Source of the DNA: DATKDF01 sp963752045
GTDB lineage: Bacteria > Acidobacteriota > Vicinamibacteria > Vicinamibacterales > SCN-69-37
Reading direction: 5' to 3'
NCBI GenBank assembly: GCA_963752045.1
Contig: CAVVWN010000008.1
Span: forward strand, 496,001 to 560,000
Length of the DNA: 64,000 nucleotides
Position numbers and translations under genes: made by a program. Positions 1 to 11,385 of the stretch are shown one piece after another (position 1 is the stretch's first letter; each line of letters opens with the position of its first letter). The notes under the pieces were generated by a model. The model was given only the letters and a program-made list of their open reading frames with translations, was not told where the DNA came from and made no database searches.

Positions 1-2
1 GG

Positions 3-731
3 CCAGTCGTCATCGGCATCCAGGCGCCGCAGGGGGCGGGCAAGACCACGCTCGCGCGGCGCCTGCTGTCGTGCCTGCCGCGTTTCGGTCTGCGGGGCGC
101 CCACGTCTCGGTCGACGACTTCTACCTCACGCGGGCCGAGCAGCTCGCCCTGGCGGCGGCACATCCGGGCAACCGGTACCTCGAGCATCGCGGCTATCCC
201 GGAACCCATGACATCGCGCTCGGCGAGCGGACCATCGCGGCGCTGCGCAGTCTCGGTCCGGCCAGTGCCGGCCGGTCCGTGCGCGTTCCCGTGTACGACA
301 AGTCGGCCCACGAGGGGCGGGGCGACCGGCTGCCCGAATCAGCGTGGATCCGCGTCGACGGACCGCTCGATCTCGTGTTTGTCGAGGGCTGGATGCTGGG
401 TTTCACGCCGGTGGACGAATCGCGTCTCGCTGACCCGGCGCTCGTGGAGCCGAACCGGCTGCTTGCGGCTTACGAATGCTGGGACCGCCTGCTCGACGCG
501 ATGGTCGTCTTTCGCGCGGCCGATCCGGCATTCGTCCTCAGGTGGCGGGTCCAGGCCGAGGAGGCGATGCGGCACGAGGGGCGTCCGGGACTCGACCCGG
601 CAGCAGCCGAGGACTACGTGCGCCGGTTTCTGCCGGCGTACCGGATCTACGGCGGCGCGCCGGCCTGGATGGACCCGGCGGCCGTCTTCGAGCTCACGCT
701 CGACGAGGCGCGGCGGCCGGTGCGGACCTGA
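3..731 (+). CDS. D-glycerate 3-kinase-like P-loop kinase (5' end missing)
   Basis: The reading frame enters from the left edge and ends at a TGA at 729-731. The first visible residues form a beta strand and Walker A loop (APQGAGKTT), followed by VDDFYLT, a HPGNRYLEHRGYPGTHD segment, VYDKSAHEGRGDR and a VEGWMLGF motif. Later comes a WRVQAEEAMR helix. This order matches the plant and fungal D-glycerate 3-kinase (GLYK) family, which phosphorylates glycerate to 3-phosphoglycerate in the cytosol and links glyoxylate or serine breakdown to glycolysis. Only a few N-terminal residues appear to be missing, since the P-loop lies near the start in this family. The next gene begins 57 nt downstream with its own candidate promoter. 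Confidence 0.85.
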   Translation, partial: PVVIGIQAPQGAGKTTLARRLLSCLPRFGLRGAHVSVDDFYLTRAEQLALAAAHPGNRYLEHRGYPGTHDIALGERTIAALRSLGPASAGRSVRVPVYDKSAHEGRGDRLPESAWIRVDGPLDLVFVEGWMLGFTPVDESRLADPALVEPNRLLAAYECWDRLLDAMVVFRAADPAFVLRWRVQAEEAMRHEGRPGLDPAAAEDYVRRFLPAYRIYGGAPAWMDPAAVFELTLDEARRPVRT

Positions 732-774
732 GTCAGCGCGCGGCTCCCGGAAGCTGCCCCGGGGAGTCTCGAAC

Positions 775-780
775 TACAAT
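775..780 (+). promoter_or_regulatory. Candidate -10 box for a leaderless transcript of the PIG-V-like gene
   Basis: TACAAT lies 8 nt before the GTG start at 789, and there is no Shine-Dalgarno sequence in between. Transcription would begin at or next to the start codon. No convincing -35 hexamer is visible. Similar spacing recurs at several other genes in the window. Confidence 0.35.
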
Positions 781-788
781 GCGCTGCC

Positions 789-1934
789 GTGCCATCGCCG
801 CTTGCGCGAACGCTTCTCGGTTCCGTCACGCGTGCGGGCCGGGCCGTCCTGCCGCCCGTCATCGTCTTCGCGCTGATGATGGCGGCGTTCGCCTGGGCCG
901 CGCGGTACTCGGATTGGGACCTGTTCGCCTACGACACGTGGATCAAGTGGGACAGCGGCCACTACCTCACGATCTCCGAACGCGGATACGAGTTCATGAG
1001 CTGCGCGGAGCTGCCCGGGTACAACCCGGCGCACTGGTGCGGCAACTCCGGCTGGTTCCCGGGGTATCCGTACCTCGTCGGCATGCTCCATGGCCTCACG
1101 GCCCAGCCGAACATCCTGCTGCTCATTGTCGTGAGCCAGGTGTTCGCTCTCGTCGATCTCCTGATCGTGTGGAATCTCTTCCTCGGCCGGAAGAATCTGG
1201 CGGTGCTGCTGCTCGCGGGCTTTGCGCCCGGCACCTACTACTTCCTGGTGGGGTTCCCGATGTCGATGACGGTCTGCTTCATGCTGCTCACGCTCTGGGC
1301 GCACGAGCGGCGGCATCGCGTCACGGCGGTCGTCATGGGTGCGATCGCCGGGTTCACGTATCCATCGGGCATCTGGATGACCGGCGTGATGGCTGCCGCC
1401 CTTGTCCTCAGCCGGTGGCGCGGCCGGAAGACGGGTTGGGCCGACTGGCTGGCCGTCGCCGGACCCGCGATCGGGTTTGCGCTGGTCCTGCTCCTGCATC
1501 ACGTGAGCGTCGGCCACTGGAACGCGTTCCTGCTGACGCAGGAGAAGTACGGGCACGCGCTGTCGAATCCGTTCGCCATCCTGTGGCAGCGCAGCCTGTA
1601 CATCTGGGTCTGGAAGCCGGGCTGGCAGATCGGCCTGCAGAGCCTGCTTGCGGCGGCACTCGCCCTCACGGCTGCGGTCATCGCCGTTGCGGCCCTTCGG
1701 CGGCGGACCGACGAACCGGGCGATGTGACGCCGGCCATCCATGGGCTGGCCTACTGGCTCATCCCGCTCGCCATGGGCGGGGGCATCAGCCCGTACCGGG
1801 CCGAGTCATTGATCGTGCCCGCGGTGACCATGCTCGGGCGGGCACGCTGGTACGTGCTCGTCCCCCTCATCGTGTGGGCCGTGGCCATCTGGCTCGTGAT
1901 GGCGACGCAGTTCGTGCAGGGATGGCTGGTGTAG
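789..1934 (+). CDS. PIG-V-like GT-C mannosyltransferase family membrane protein
   Basis: A 381-residue integral membrane protein with GTG start. About eight to ten hydrophobic segments are visible, the first at residues 20-37 and the last at the C-terminus. The first periplasmic loop has FAYDTWIKWDSGHYL, which matches the W-D-x-x-H/Y signature of PIG-V-type GT-C transferases, followed by a WFPGYPYL motif typical of the family. Such enzymes move mannose or another sugar from a polyprenyl-phosphate donor on the outer face of the membrane. The acceptor cannot be deduced here. It stands alone between the glycerate kinase and the convergent TonB receptor. Confidence 0.65.
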   Translation: MPSPLARTLLGSVTRAGRAVLPPVIVFALMMAAFAWAARYSDWDLFAYDTWIKWDSGHYLTISERGYEFMSCAELPGYNPAHWCGNSGWFPGYPYLVGMLHGLTAQPNILLLIVVSQVFALVDLLIVWNLFLGRKNLAVLLLAGFAPGTYYFLVGFPMSMTVCFMLLTLWAHERRHRVTAVVMGAIAGFTYPSGIWMTGVMAAALVLSRWRGRKTGWADWLAVAGPAIGFALVLLLHHVSVGHWNAFLLTQEKYGHALSNPFAILWQRSLYIWVWKPGWQIGLQSLLAAALALTAAVIAVAALRRRTDEPGDVTPAIHGLAYWLIPLAMGGGISPYRAESLIVPAVTMLGRARWYVLVPLIVWAVAIWLVMATQFVQGWLV

Positions 1935-1966
1935 AGCCGGTTCCGTGTCCGCGCCATTCCGTGGTG

Positions 1967-4279
1967 TCAGAAGAACCGCAGGGTGTATGCGGCCCGAATG
2001 CCGCGGCCCATTTCGGGCGCGAGGTCCTTGATGAACGACGTGTGCGACCGATACGTTTCGTTCGTCAGGTTGTAGGCAGTCACCGAGATCGCGTGAGTCG
2101 TGTGGCCGTGGAGCACGAGGTAGCTGACGCCCAGGTCCACCCGCACAGACCCTGCCGTGGACGTCTCGTCGCGGAACACGTCGTCCTGACGCGCGGCAAA
2201 GATCACCTCAGGCCTGACTGACCAGCCCCCCCACGGAATCTCGAGCGCCAGGTGGCCCGCAAGCGGCGGAATGCGTGGCAGCGCCTCGTCGGTCGTGCGC
2301 AACCTGGCCGACACGTAGCTGAGCCCCCCGTGCAGATGCATGCCCCGGCTCATGTCGACGCTGGCCGAGGCCTCGAAGCCCGTGAACCGGCTGTCCCCCT
2401 GGAGGAACAGGGCCTCCCGCAGACCATCGATCTCGTCGCCGGTCAGGTCGAGGAAGACGAAATTGTCGATGTCATAGACGAACACGTTGACTTCGCTCCG
2501 CACGCGATCCGAGCGCGTCCGGAAACTCACGTCAACACCGAGCGTGCGCTCGAGCTCGAGATCGGGGTTGCCGATCTCGAAGGCGAGATTGCCGACGTGA
2601 GGACCGAAGTTGTAGAGCTCCTCGAGGGCCGGCGCGCGCGAGGCGGCGCTCAGGTTGGCGACAAGCGCGACGCCCGAACCGAGATCGGCATGCATGCCGA
2701 ACGATCCCGACCCGCCCGTGAAGTCGCGGTCGCGAACGGCAGGGGGCTCGGGCTCGTCACCGTGTTCGTCGTGCTCGTCGGGCGGCTCACCCGCGGCCAG
2801 CTCGCGGGGAGTCGTGTCGTACTCGTTGCGCTCGACCCGCGCGCCAAGCTGCAGGCGCACGCGACCGAAGTCGACTTCTTCATACACGAAGGCCGCCAGT
2901 GACGACTGCGTCGTGGGAGGAGCCAGGGCCTCTTCGCCCGTGGCTCGAAAATCGCGGCCGAACCACTCCGCGCCCAGCCGGCCTCCCCATCGCCCCACGC
3001 GTTTCTGCTCGAGCTCGGCGCGCACGGTCACCGTGTCGTTATCGAAGCGCGTCCCCGGCGTCTCGACGGCGCCTGCAATCTCGACTTCGTCGTGACTGTA
3101 GTCGGTGTAGGCCAGCGTCACCTTGAAGGTGTCGACAAAGGCGCTGCGGACAAAGCGGAGGCCTGTGTCCGCCCGGATGTCCAGCCGGCTCGAACTGATG
3201 TCCACCTGTTCGCCATCCGCCTCCTCATCTGCCGGATCCTCCTCTTCGTGGGCATGGAACTCTCCGGCGAAGGGTATGCCGTGGCGGCCGTCCTCAAACT
3301 GGCCGGCCACGGTGAAGAACGGCCGCTCGCCGACCCATCCGACGCCGAATCTTCCGTTCGACATCTGCGTGGCCGAATTCCCGACCGGTCCGAGCGGCGT
3401 CTCGTAGTCACCCGTCCGCCTCCCGCCTCCCCCGGCCCACATCGTCCACCGACCGTTGCCGTATTGATAGAACGCACCGGCTCCGGCCTGCGTGTTCGCG
3501 CTTCCGGCATCCAGGGTCACGCTCCCGATCTGGCCCGCAAACGGCGAGGATCGGAATGTCTCTTCGGGTGTCACGGCGTTGACGACACCGCCGATGGCGT
3601 TGCTTCCGTAGAGCAGGGTGGCGGGCCCTTTGACGACTTCGAGCCGCTCGAGGCTCGCCGGGTCGAGCGTGATCCCGTGGTCGCCCGACTGGCTGGATAG
3701 ATCGCCCGTCCGCATGCCGTCCTGCATGACGAGCACCCGGTCTCCATCGAATCCGCGGATGATCGGGCGCGCGCTGCCCGGGCCGAACGAACGCAGTGCA
3801 ATACCTGGCTGGCCCGACAGGGCGTCTGCGATGGTGGCCCCGCGCGCTCTGGCGAGCGCGTCGGCGTCGAGGCTCGTCACGGCATTGAAGTCCTCGAACG
3901 TCGTGCGCGCGCCGGTGGCGCTCGCCGTGACGGTCAGTTCTTCGTGGATCCCGGCGATCTCGAGCACGAAGTTCACGGTCACCGTCTGGCCGGCCGCCAC
4001 GGTGACGCTCGCCCGCGCCGTGGAGAAGTGCTGGCGCTCGGCCAGCACTTCCCATTGACCGGGCGGAATGCCGGCCACGACAAACCGGCCTTCCGAGTCC
4101 GTCGTGGTGAACTGGCGAAGGCCGACCACGAGCACCGTGGCCCCGTGCGCCGGTTCGCCGTCGAGAGACGCAATCGTGATTCGACCGGTCACGACGCCGG
4201 TGGCGGGTGATTGGCCTCGAGCGTCCGTAGCGCCGAAGAGCGCCGTGGCGCAGAGGAAAGCCGGAATTGTCGTTCGCAT
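1967..4279 (-). CDS. TonB-dependent receptor with His/acid-rich loops (probable metal uptake)
   Basis: A 770-residue outer-membrane receptor. After a signal peptide (residues 1 to about 22) come a carboxypeptidase-regulatory-like domain (about 25-110), a plug domain (about 120-230, with PIIRGFDGDRVLVMQDGMR and EVVKGPATLLYGSNAIGGVVN) and a beta barrel ending in RFF. Two barrel loops are rich in His, Asp and Glu (HAHEEEDPADEE, and later DEHDEHGDE), as seen in ZnuD-type zinc receptors. ATG at 4279 is given as the start, but GTG at 4285 has better spacing to an upstream GGAG. A small Cys/His membrane protein lies just upstream on the same strand, which supports a metal substrate. Zinc or copper is inferred. 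Confidence 0.8.
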   Translation of the reverse strand: MRTTIPAFLCATALFGATDARGQSPATGVVTGRITIASLDGEPAHGATVLVVGLRQFTTTDSEGRFVVAGIPPGQWEVLAERQHFSTARASVTVAAGQTVTVNFVLEIAGIHEELTVTASATGARTTFEDFNAVTSLDADALARARGATIADALSGQPGIALRSFGPGSARPIIRGFDGDRVLVMQDGMRTGDLSSQSGDHGITLDPASLERLEVVKGPATLLYGSNAIGGVVNAVTPEETFRSSPFAGQIGSVTLDAGSANTQAGAGAFYQYGNGRWTMWAGGGGRRTGDYETPLGPVGNSATQMSNGRFGVGWVGERPFFTVAGQFEDGRHGIPFAGEFHAHEEEDPADEEADGEQVDISSSRLDIRADTGLRFVRSAFVDTFKVTLAYTDYSHDEVEIAGAVETPGTRFDNDTVTVRAELEQKRVGRWGGRLGAEWFGRDFRATGEEALAPPTTQSSLAAFVYEEVDFGRVRLQLGARVERNEYDTTPRELAAGEPPDEHDEHGDEPEPPAVRDRDFTGGSGSFGMHADLGSGVALVANLSAASRAPALEELYNFGPHVGNLAFEIGNPDLELERTLGVDVSFRTRSDRVRSEVNVFVYDIDNFVFLDLTGDEIDGLREALFLQGDSRFTGFEASASVDMSRGMHLHGGLSYVSARLRTTDEALPRIPPLAGHLALEIPWGGWSVRPEVIFAARQDDVFRDETSTAGSVRVDLGVSYLVLHGHTTHAISVTAYNLTNETYRSHTSFIKDLAPEMGRGIRAAYTLRFF

Positions 4280-4383
4280 CAACACAGGGAACACTCCTTC
4301 GAAACACGCCTCGCACGAACGCAGCTGGCCGGCAGACCCGAAGCAGGGACTGTCGGCAGCAGAGCTGCGCGCTGACGGAGAAA

Positions 4384-4740
4384 TCAGGCGGTGAAGGAGG
4401 TCGGTGGTGCCCGGGCCGGCCTGCGGGTGCTCGTCGTGCCCGCGACGGCGTCTGTCGCCGCAGTACGCGGGCCCGCCAGGCGAGCGAGGGCCGGGAGCAC
4501 CGCCGGAAGGACGTTGGTGGAGCTGCTCAGGCTGCGGAGCCAGTGGCACAGGGCGCAGTGCTCGGGCGCGACCGGGGCGTGCACGCCCTCGAACTGTGTG
4601 ACGGGATGGCCCGCAAACAGCCCCGCGTCGGCCCCCGAGAGGTCCGGGTCGAACCACGCGTGTGACACCACGAGACGCGGCAACACGAGTGTCACGACAA
4701 AGGTCGCGAGCACGAACGCGGAACAGACTCGGCGTGTCAT
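4384..4740 (-). CDS. Small membrane-anchored Cys/His protein upstream of the TonB receptor
   Basis: A 118-residue protein with one N-terminal hydrophobic segment (about residues 6-25), then HAWFDPD, FAGHPV and the compact motif HCALCHWLR, followed by a low-complexity basic tail. The motif and size resemble small proteins (DUF2946-like) found beside copper or zinc TonB receptors; that is a resemblance read by eye and not a domain hit. It is separated from the receptor by about 100 nt on the same strand, so the two may be co-transcribed. It might bind or sense the metal at the periplasmic face. Function is unproven. Confidence 0.55.
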   Translation of the reverse strand: MTRRVCSAFVLATFVVTLVLPRLVVSHAWFDPDLSGADAGLFAGHPVTQFEGVHAPVAPEHCALCHWLRSLSSSTNVLPAVLPALARLAGPRTAATDAVAGTTSTRRPARAPPTSFTA

Positions 4741-4755
4741 GGTGACCAGACTTTT

Positions 4756-4785
4756 AATCTAGCAGGGGATCCGGCCCGCAGGCAA
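4756..4785 (-). promoter_or_regulatory. Candidate promoter for the metal-receptor pair
   Basis: On the minus strand TTGCCT and TAGATT are 18 bp apart, with TAGATT 15 nt before the ATG at 4740. It lies inside the sulfatase remnant on the other strand. No clear Zur or Fur palindrome was seen. Confidence 0.35.
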
Positions 4786-5011
4786 CGGCGGGGTCGGCAA
4801 GGGCGGCCAGGCAACACTGTACGTGAACGGCACGGCCGTCGCCGAGGGGCGCATCGAGCAGACGCAACCTAACATCTTCTCGGCGGACGAGACGGCTGAT
4901 GTGGGTGTCGACAATCAGACCCCGGTCGCTGAGGGGATCGGCATCGGCGTGGCCACGCGGTTCACCGGCACGATCCGGAAGATCACCCTCGAGGTGAGTC
5001 CAGCGAGGTAG
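4763..5011 (+). pseudogene. Remnant of an arylsulfatase C-terminus
   Basis: This stretch reads on the plus strand as an open frame after a TAG at 4760-4762 and ends with TAG at 5009-5011. The translation contains GGVGKGGQATLYVNGTAVAEG, QTQPNIFSADETADVGVD and FTGTIRKITLEV. That series is the C-terminal beta-sandwich end of bacterial arylsulfatases. Nothing of the catalytic domain (C-x-P-S-R) lies upstream, where the sequence runs straight into the promoter region of the minus-strand gene. It is therefore a truncated leftover of a once complete sulfatase. Its last 29 bases overlap the 3' end of the S9 peptidase on the opposite strand. Confidence 0.75.
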
Positions 5012-7055
5012 CCACCTCAGCTCCGCTTGCGGCTGAAGGCGTAGATGGCCGCGCGCTGGTGACACGGTCGAAGTGAGTCTGGATCCACTCGACCCACCGG
5101 CGTCGGACGTCACGTTGATGCACGGGGTCAGGGGGGAAGTGCCCTGGCACCGGGTAGGCGATGAACTCGACCTCGACGCCATTGTCCCTGAGTGCGTGAA
5201 ACAGCTTGTACGACTGGCTGACCGTGACCCTCTCGTCTCCGGTCGTCGACAAAATCAGCGTGGGTGTGCGGATCTGGTGAGCGTAGGCCATTGGCGACTG
5301 GCGCCAGTAGTTCATGGCGTTGTCGTTGGTCCAAGGTGACCCGGCCAGGCCGAACCCGGCCCACGTGTTCATGTCGGCCATGCTGTACCAGTCGAACCAG
5401 TCCGTCACCGCAGCGCCGGCCATGGCCACGGCCCATCCGTCGTAGTGGGCGGTGAGCCATGCGGTCATGTACCCGCCGTACGACCAGCCGGATACGGCGA
5501 TCCGACGGTCATCGACGATCCCCAGGTCCTTCACGGCCTCGACACCGGACATGACGTCACGTCCGGGGCCGTTTCCCGCGTCGTTCACGACGGCGCTCTG
5601 GAAAGCCTTGCCCTGGGTGCTGCTACCCCGATAGTTGGGGCTGAACACGAGCCACCCGCGAGCGGCCATGATGTGATCGAAGGTGCTGAAGGCCTCAGTG
5701 GATGCCCCCATCGGCCCGCCGTGAATGCTCAACACGAGCGGATACCGGCGTCCCTCCTCGTACGCCGGCGGGTACCGCAGCACCCCGTTTTGACGAAAGC
5801 CGTCGGGGCCGTCCCATTCGACGGTCTCGACCCGGCCGTACGACTTCTCGGCCAGGGCCTTGTTGAGCTCGGTCACGCGACGGGGTGACCAGTCGCCCAC
5901 GCGCATCGCGAAGAGCTCAGTGGCGCGGTCCGCCTCGCGCCCCAGGAACACAACTGTTCCGTCGGCGGATATGGCGGGCGCCGAGGCCGGGTGGACCTCG
6001 CCCAAGTCGAGCTGAGTGGCCGAACCGGACGTTGGCTGGAGCCACATGGCACCGCTGGTCAGGTTCGTCCCGGCGACCAGAATGGCCTCTCCGTCCGGCA
6101 ACCACGCCATCCCGGAGAGCTGCCGGTCGATGCTCTCAGTGAGGTCGCGCCAGGCACCTCCCGAAAGCGGTTGGAGGAAGATGCCGGAAGGGTTGAAGAA
6201 CGGTTCTTCCCCCCTGGACCTGCTGAACGCGAGCGCGCGGCCATCTGGGGAGAAGCTCTCGACGAACGACGGTGCCTGGTCGACCAGATCACGCAGAGTG
6301 CCGGATCCGAGGTCGAGGATGCGGATCGAGGTTCGAATCAGCTCTCCGGTGTGGGGCGTGGGCGTGACCTGCAGCGCGGCGGTGCGCCCGTCAGGGGATG
6401 GGGCGAAGCTCGTGATGCTCCACGCGCCTTCCGTGATCCGCACGGCCTCTCCTCCAGAGGAATCTACGCTCCACAGGTGCACTGACGTAGGAGCCTGGCG
6501 CGTCAAGAAGCTGTTGGTGCCGACCTTGAACGACTTGTTGTGACGCTCTTCCCCCGCGAGGTCGGGGACCCCTTCCGTGGTCGTGAAGAGGATCCGCTTA
6601 CCGTCGGTGGACCAGTGGAAGAGCCGGACACCCTTTTCCGCACGCGTGATCTGGCGGGCTTCACCGCCTCGCATGGGGAGCACGAATACCTGGGATGCCC
6701 CACCCTCTGTCCGATCGAGGAACGCGATTCGGTTACCGGACGGTGACCATCGGGGCTGACTCACGCCGGTTCGTTGCGGGGTGAGGTCCACTGTCTCCCC
6801 AGCCCCGACGTCCACCAGCACCAACGAACCGTCGAAGCGATTGTCGTCGTAGTTGGGCCGGCTCGCGACCAACACGGCCCAGCGGCCGTCCGGCGACAAC
6901 TGGGGCTCCGAGAGACCAACCTCCAACCGCAGGTCGTCGATCTCGATCCGATTCGTCTGGGCCAGGACAAGCGCGGGTGGTGAGATACGAAGGAAGCTCG
7001 GGGTCACGACCAGCAGTACGAGCCCGCATCCCAGTGAGATTGTCTTCTGCCACAT
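4983..7055 (-). CDS. Secreted S9 family prolyl oligopeptidase / acylaminoacyl peptidase
   Basis: A 690-residue serine peptidase. The chosen ATG at 7055 has GGAG 8 nt upstream and opens a signal peptide (MWQKTISLGCGLVLLVV). A longer ORF starts at 7130 but has no such site. The N-terminal two thirds are a TolB/WD40-like propeller with repeated SPDG motifs. The C-terminal alpha/beta hydrolase shows the nucleophile elbow GWSYGGYMTAW, the acid in TTGDERVT and the histidine in PVPGHFPPD. It probably trims peptides in the periplasm or outside the cell. The last residues overlap the sulfatase remnant, so the C-terminal tail may be a late extension. The kinase-propeller gene lies 85 nt upstream on the same strand. 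Confidence 0.85.
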   Translation of the reverse strand: MWQKTISLGCGLVLLVVTPSFLRISPPALVLAQTNRIEIDDLRLEVGLSEPQLSPDGRWAVLVASRPNYDDNRFDGSLVLVDVGAGETVDLTPQRTGVSQPRWSPSGNRIAFLDRTEGGASQVFVLPMRGGEARQITRAEKGVRLFHWSTDGKRILFTTTEGVPDLAGEERHNKSFKVGTNSFLTRQAPTSVHLWSVDSSGGEAVRITEGAWSITSFAPSPDGRTAALQVTPTPHTGELIRTSIRILDLGSGTLRDLVDQAPSFVESFSPDGRALAFSRSRGEEPFFNPSGIFLQPLSGGAWRDLTESIDRQLSGMAWLPDGEAILVAGTNLTSGAMWLQPTSGSATQLDLGEVHPASAPAISADGTVVFLGREADRATELFAMRVGDWSPRRVTELNKALAEKSYGRVETVEWDGPDGFRQNGVLRYPPAYEEGRRYPLVLSIHGGPMGASTEAFSTFDHIMAARGWLVFSPNYRGSSTQGKAFQSAVVNDAGNGPGRDVMSGVEAVKDLGIVDDRRIAVSGWSYGGYMTAWLTAHYDGWAVAMAGAAVTDWFDWYSMADMNTWAGFGLAGSPWTNDNAMNYWRQSPMAYAHQIRTPTLILSTTGDERVTVSQSYKLFHALRDNGVEVEFIAYPVPGHFPPDPVHQRDVRRRWVEWIQTHFDRVTSARPSTPSAASGAEVATSLDSPRG

Positions 7056-7140
7056 TGGCCGTGCTCCTGTCGGTCTGGGTCCGGGGTTCATGGGGGAGGC
7101 GAGGCGTGTTCCAGAATTCGTGGTGCGCATGCTGTCTTCG

Positions 7141-9804
<2,664 letters not shown>

Positions 9805-9911
9805 GGTAGAAAAGCCGGACCATCATAGATGGAATCGATGGCTGGTTCAGCGCTTTGGCAGGAACCGTGCCGGAGGGGCCGTCACGTTAGGTGATGCCCC
9901 GGTCGGGTCGC

Positions 9912-10925
9912 CTAGCGGCCCGGCATCTGCTGTTCCATCGGCCGGGGAGCGCGGCCGGTTTCCTTGTCGGGTGACGATTCGGTGTGAATCACCGGTCCGG
10001 CGAGGACGACGTTCGACCGGAGCCGCATGCCGACGATCTCCTCGGCCCGCCGGCCCGCGGCGATGAGCGCATCGAGATCGATGCCGGTCTCGATGCCCAT
10101 CTCGTGCAGCATCGCGATGAGGTCTTCGCTGCAGGCGTTCCCGGTGTTGCCGGCCGAGTACTTCGAGGCGCCTGTGGCCGGCTGACCGCCAATCGCGCCG
10201 ATGGACGAGTCGACGTAGCGCAGGCCCAGTTCGAGCGCCGCCAGCGTGTTGGCGATGCCCGAGCCCCGCGTGTCGTGGAAGTGCGCGATGAACTCGGCGT
10301 CGGGAAACTCGTCACGCAATTCGCCAATCCGCTCGCGAACGAGCCTGGGGTTGGCCACCCCGGTCGTGTCGCCAAGCATGATCGTCTGCGCGCCCTCGTC
10401 GAGATAGAACCGCACGATGCGCGCCACTTCGTCGGTCGTCAGATCGCCGCCGACCGGGCAGCCATAGACGGTGCCCGCGCATCCGATGACGCGGATGCCG
10501 AGCGCATGCGCCCGCGCCATGATCTTCGCATGCTCGCGCATCGCGTCGTCGATCGCCATGCGGAAGTTGAGCAGGTTGTGCTTCTCGCTCGACGAGATCA
10601 TCAGGATGATCTCGTCGGCGCCGTAGCCCTCGTTCTGGCACACCTCGAGGCGCTCGAAGCCCTTCATGTTCGGCATCAGCACGACGTACGACACACCCGG
10701 TCGCCGGTCGATGCGCCTCATCACCTCTGCCGCATCAGCAAACTGCGGCAGGAGCTTCGGGTGAGAAAACGAGGTCACCTCCAGTTTCGGGAAGCCGGCG
10801 GCGATGATGCGGTTGATCATCTCGACCTTGTGGTCGGTCGAGATCACCATGGGCAGCGACTGCAGGCCGTCGCGGGCCCAGCACTCGCAGGCGATGACGG
10901 GCTGGGGAATCGTGGAGGTCATCAT
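9912..10925 (-). CDS. HMG-CoA-lyase-like DRE-TIM metallolyase, catalytic Cys replaced
   Basis: A 337-residue TIM-barrel enzyme of the HMGL-like/DRE-TIM family. It has RDGLQ (residues 18-22), FPKLEVTSFSHPK, the metal ligands HFHDT (215-219) and the GNTGN segment (259-263). True HMG-CoA lyases carry the catalytic cysteine in a GGCP loop. Here that loop reads IGGQP (Q248), so a standard HMG-CoA lyase reaction is doubtful. It may cleave or condense another acyl-CoA or hydroxy acid. The start ATG at 10925 lies 3 nt after the stop of the small gene at 10929-11171, so the two are likely co-translated. Confidence 0.7.
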   Translation of the reverse strand: MMTSTIPQPVIACECWARDGLQSLPMVISTDHKVEMINRIIAAGFPKLEVTSFSHPKLLPQFADAAEVMRRIDRRPGVSYVVLMPNMKGFERLEVCQNEGYGADEIILMISSSEKHNLLNFRMAIDDAMREHAKIMARAHALGIRVIGCAGTVYGCPVGGDLTTDEVARIVRFYLDEGAQTIMLGDTTGVANPRLVRERIGELRDEFPDAEFIAHFHDTRGSGIANTLAALELGLRYVDSSIGAIGGQPATGASKYSAGNTGNACSEDLIAMLHEMGIETGIDLDALIAAGRRAEEIVGMRLRSNVVLAGPVIHTESSPDKETGRAPRPMEQQMPGR

Positions 10926-10928
10926 TAT

Positions 10929-11171
10929 TCAGGATCGGTCGTGCCCGCCGAGCAGGCGCTCGCGGGCGGCCACGACCGTGAACGCGTGGGTCCCGAACGA
11001 GACCGCCACGCAGCCGAGCTCGCCGTTGACCAGAAAGTCCACGCCGAGCGAATCGGCCGAGGCGCGCGCGATCAGCGCATCCACGTCCGCCTCGGTCGGG
11101 TGAAAGTCGAGCAGGTCGTTCCAGATACGACTGTCGGGGCGACGCCGATCGTCGAGCGGGAGTTGCTGCAT
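10929..11171 (-). CDS. Small protein of unknown function upstream of the HMGL-like enzyme
   Basis: An 80-residue soluble protein with a strong ribosome site (GGAGGAGG about 8 nt before the ATG at 11171). No family was recognised. It has a central acidic/hydrophobic stretch (FHPTEADVDALIARA) and a beta-rich end (VDFLVNGELGCVAVSFG, HAFTVV) resembling a small alpha/beta fold. It ends 3 nt before the lyase-like gene and probably shares its transcript, so it may be a partner or subunit of that enzyme. That link is inferred from position only. Confidence 0.6.
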   Translation of the reverse strand: MQQLPLDDRRRPDSRIWNDLLDFHPTEADVDALIARASADSLGVDFLVNGELGCVAVSFGTHAFTVVAARERLLGGHDRS

Positions 11172-11385
11172 GCCTCAATCCTCCTCCGGGAGGCGCCGAG
11201 GACGCCCGTGGCGAAACTCCGGGCAGTCTAGGGGAAAACGCGGGAGGGGACAAGCCGCGCTGGAAATCCAGAGCCTGGTTACCAATCCGTGATCCGCCCG
11301 CGTCAGGACGCCGAAACCGGGTGATTTTCCGCCTGTCCTCGCTGGAGCGGTTCCTGCAATCAGCACAGACAGGCACTGTTTGACG

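Noticed and set aside
7056..7130. 25-residue N-terminal extension of the S9 peptidase
   Set aside because: The ATG at 7055 has GGAG at good spacing and starts a clean signal peptide; the extension would block it.
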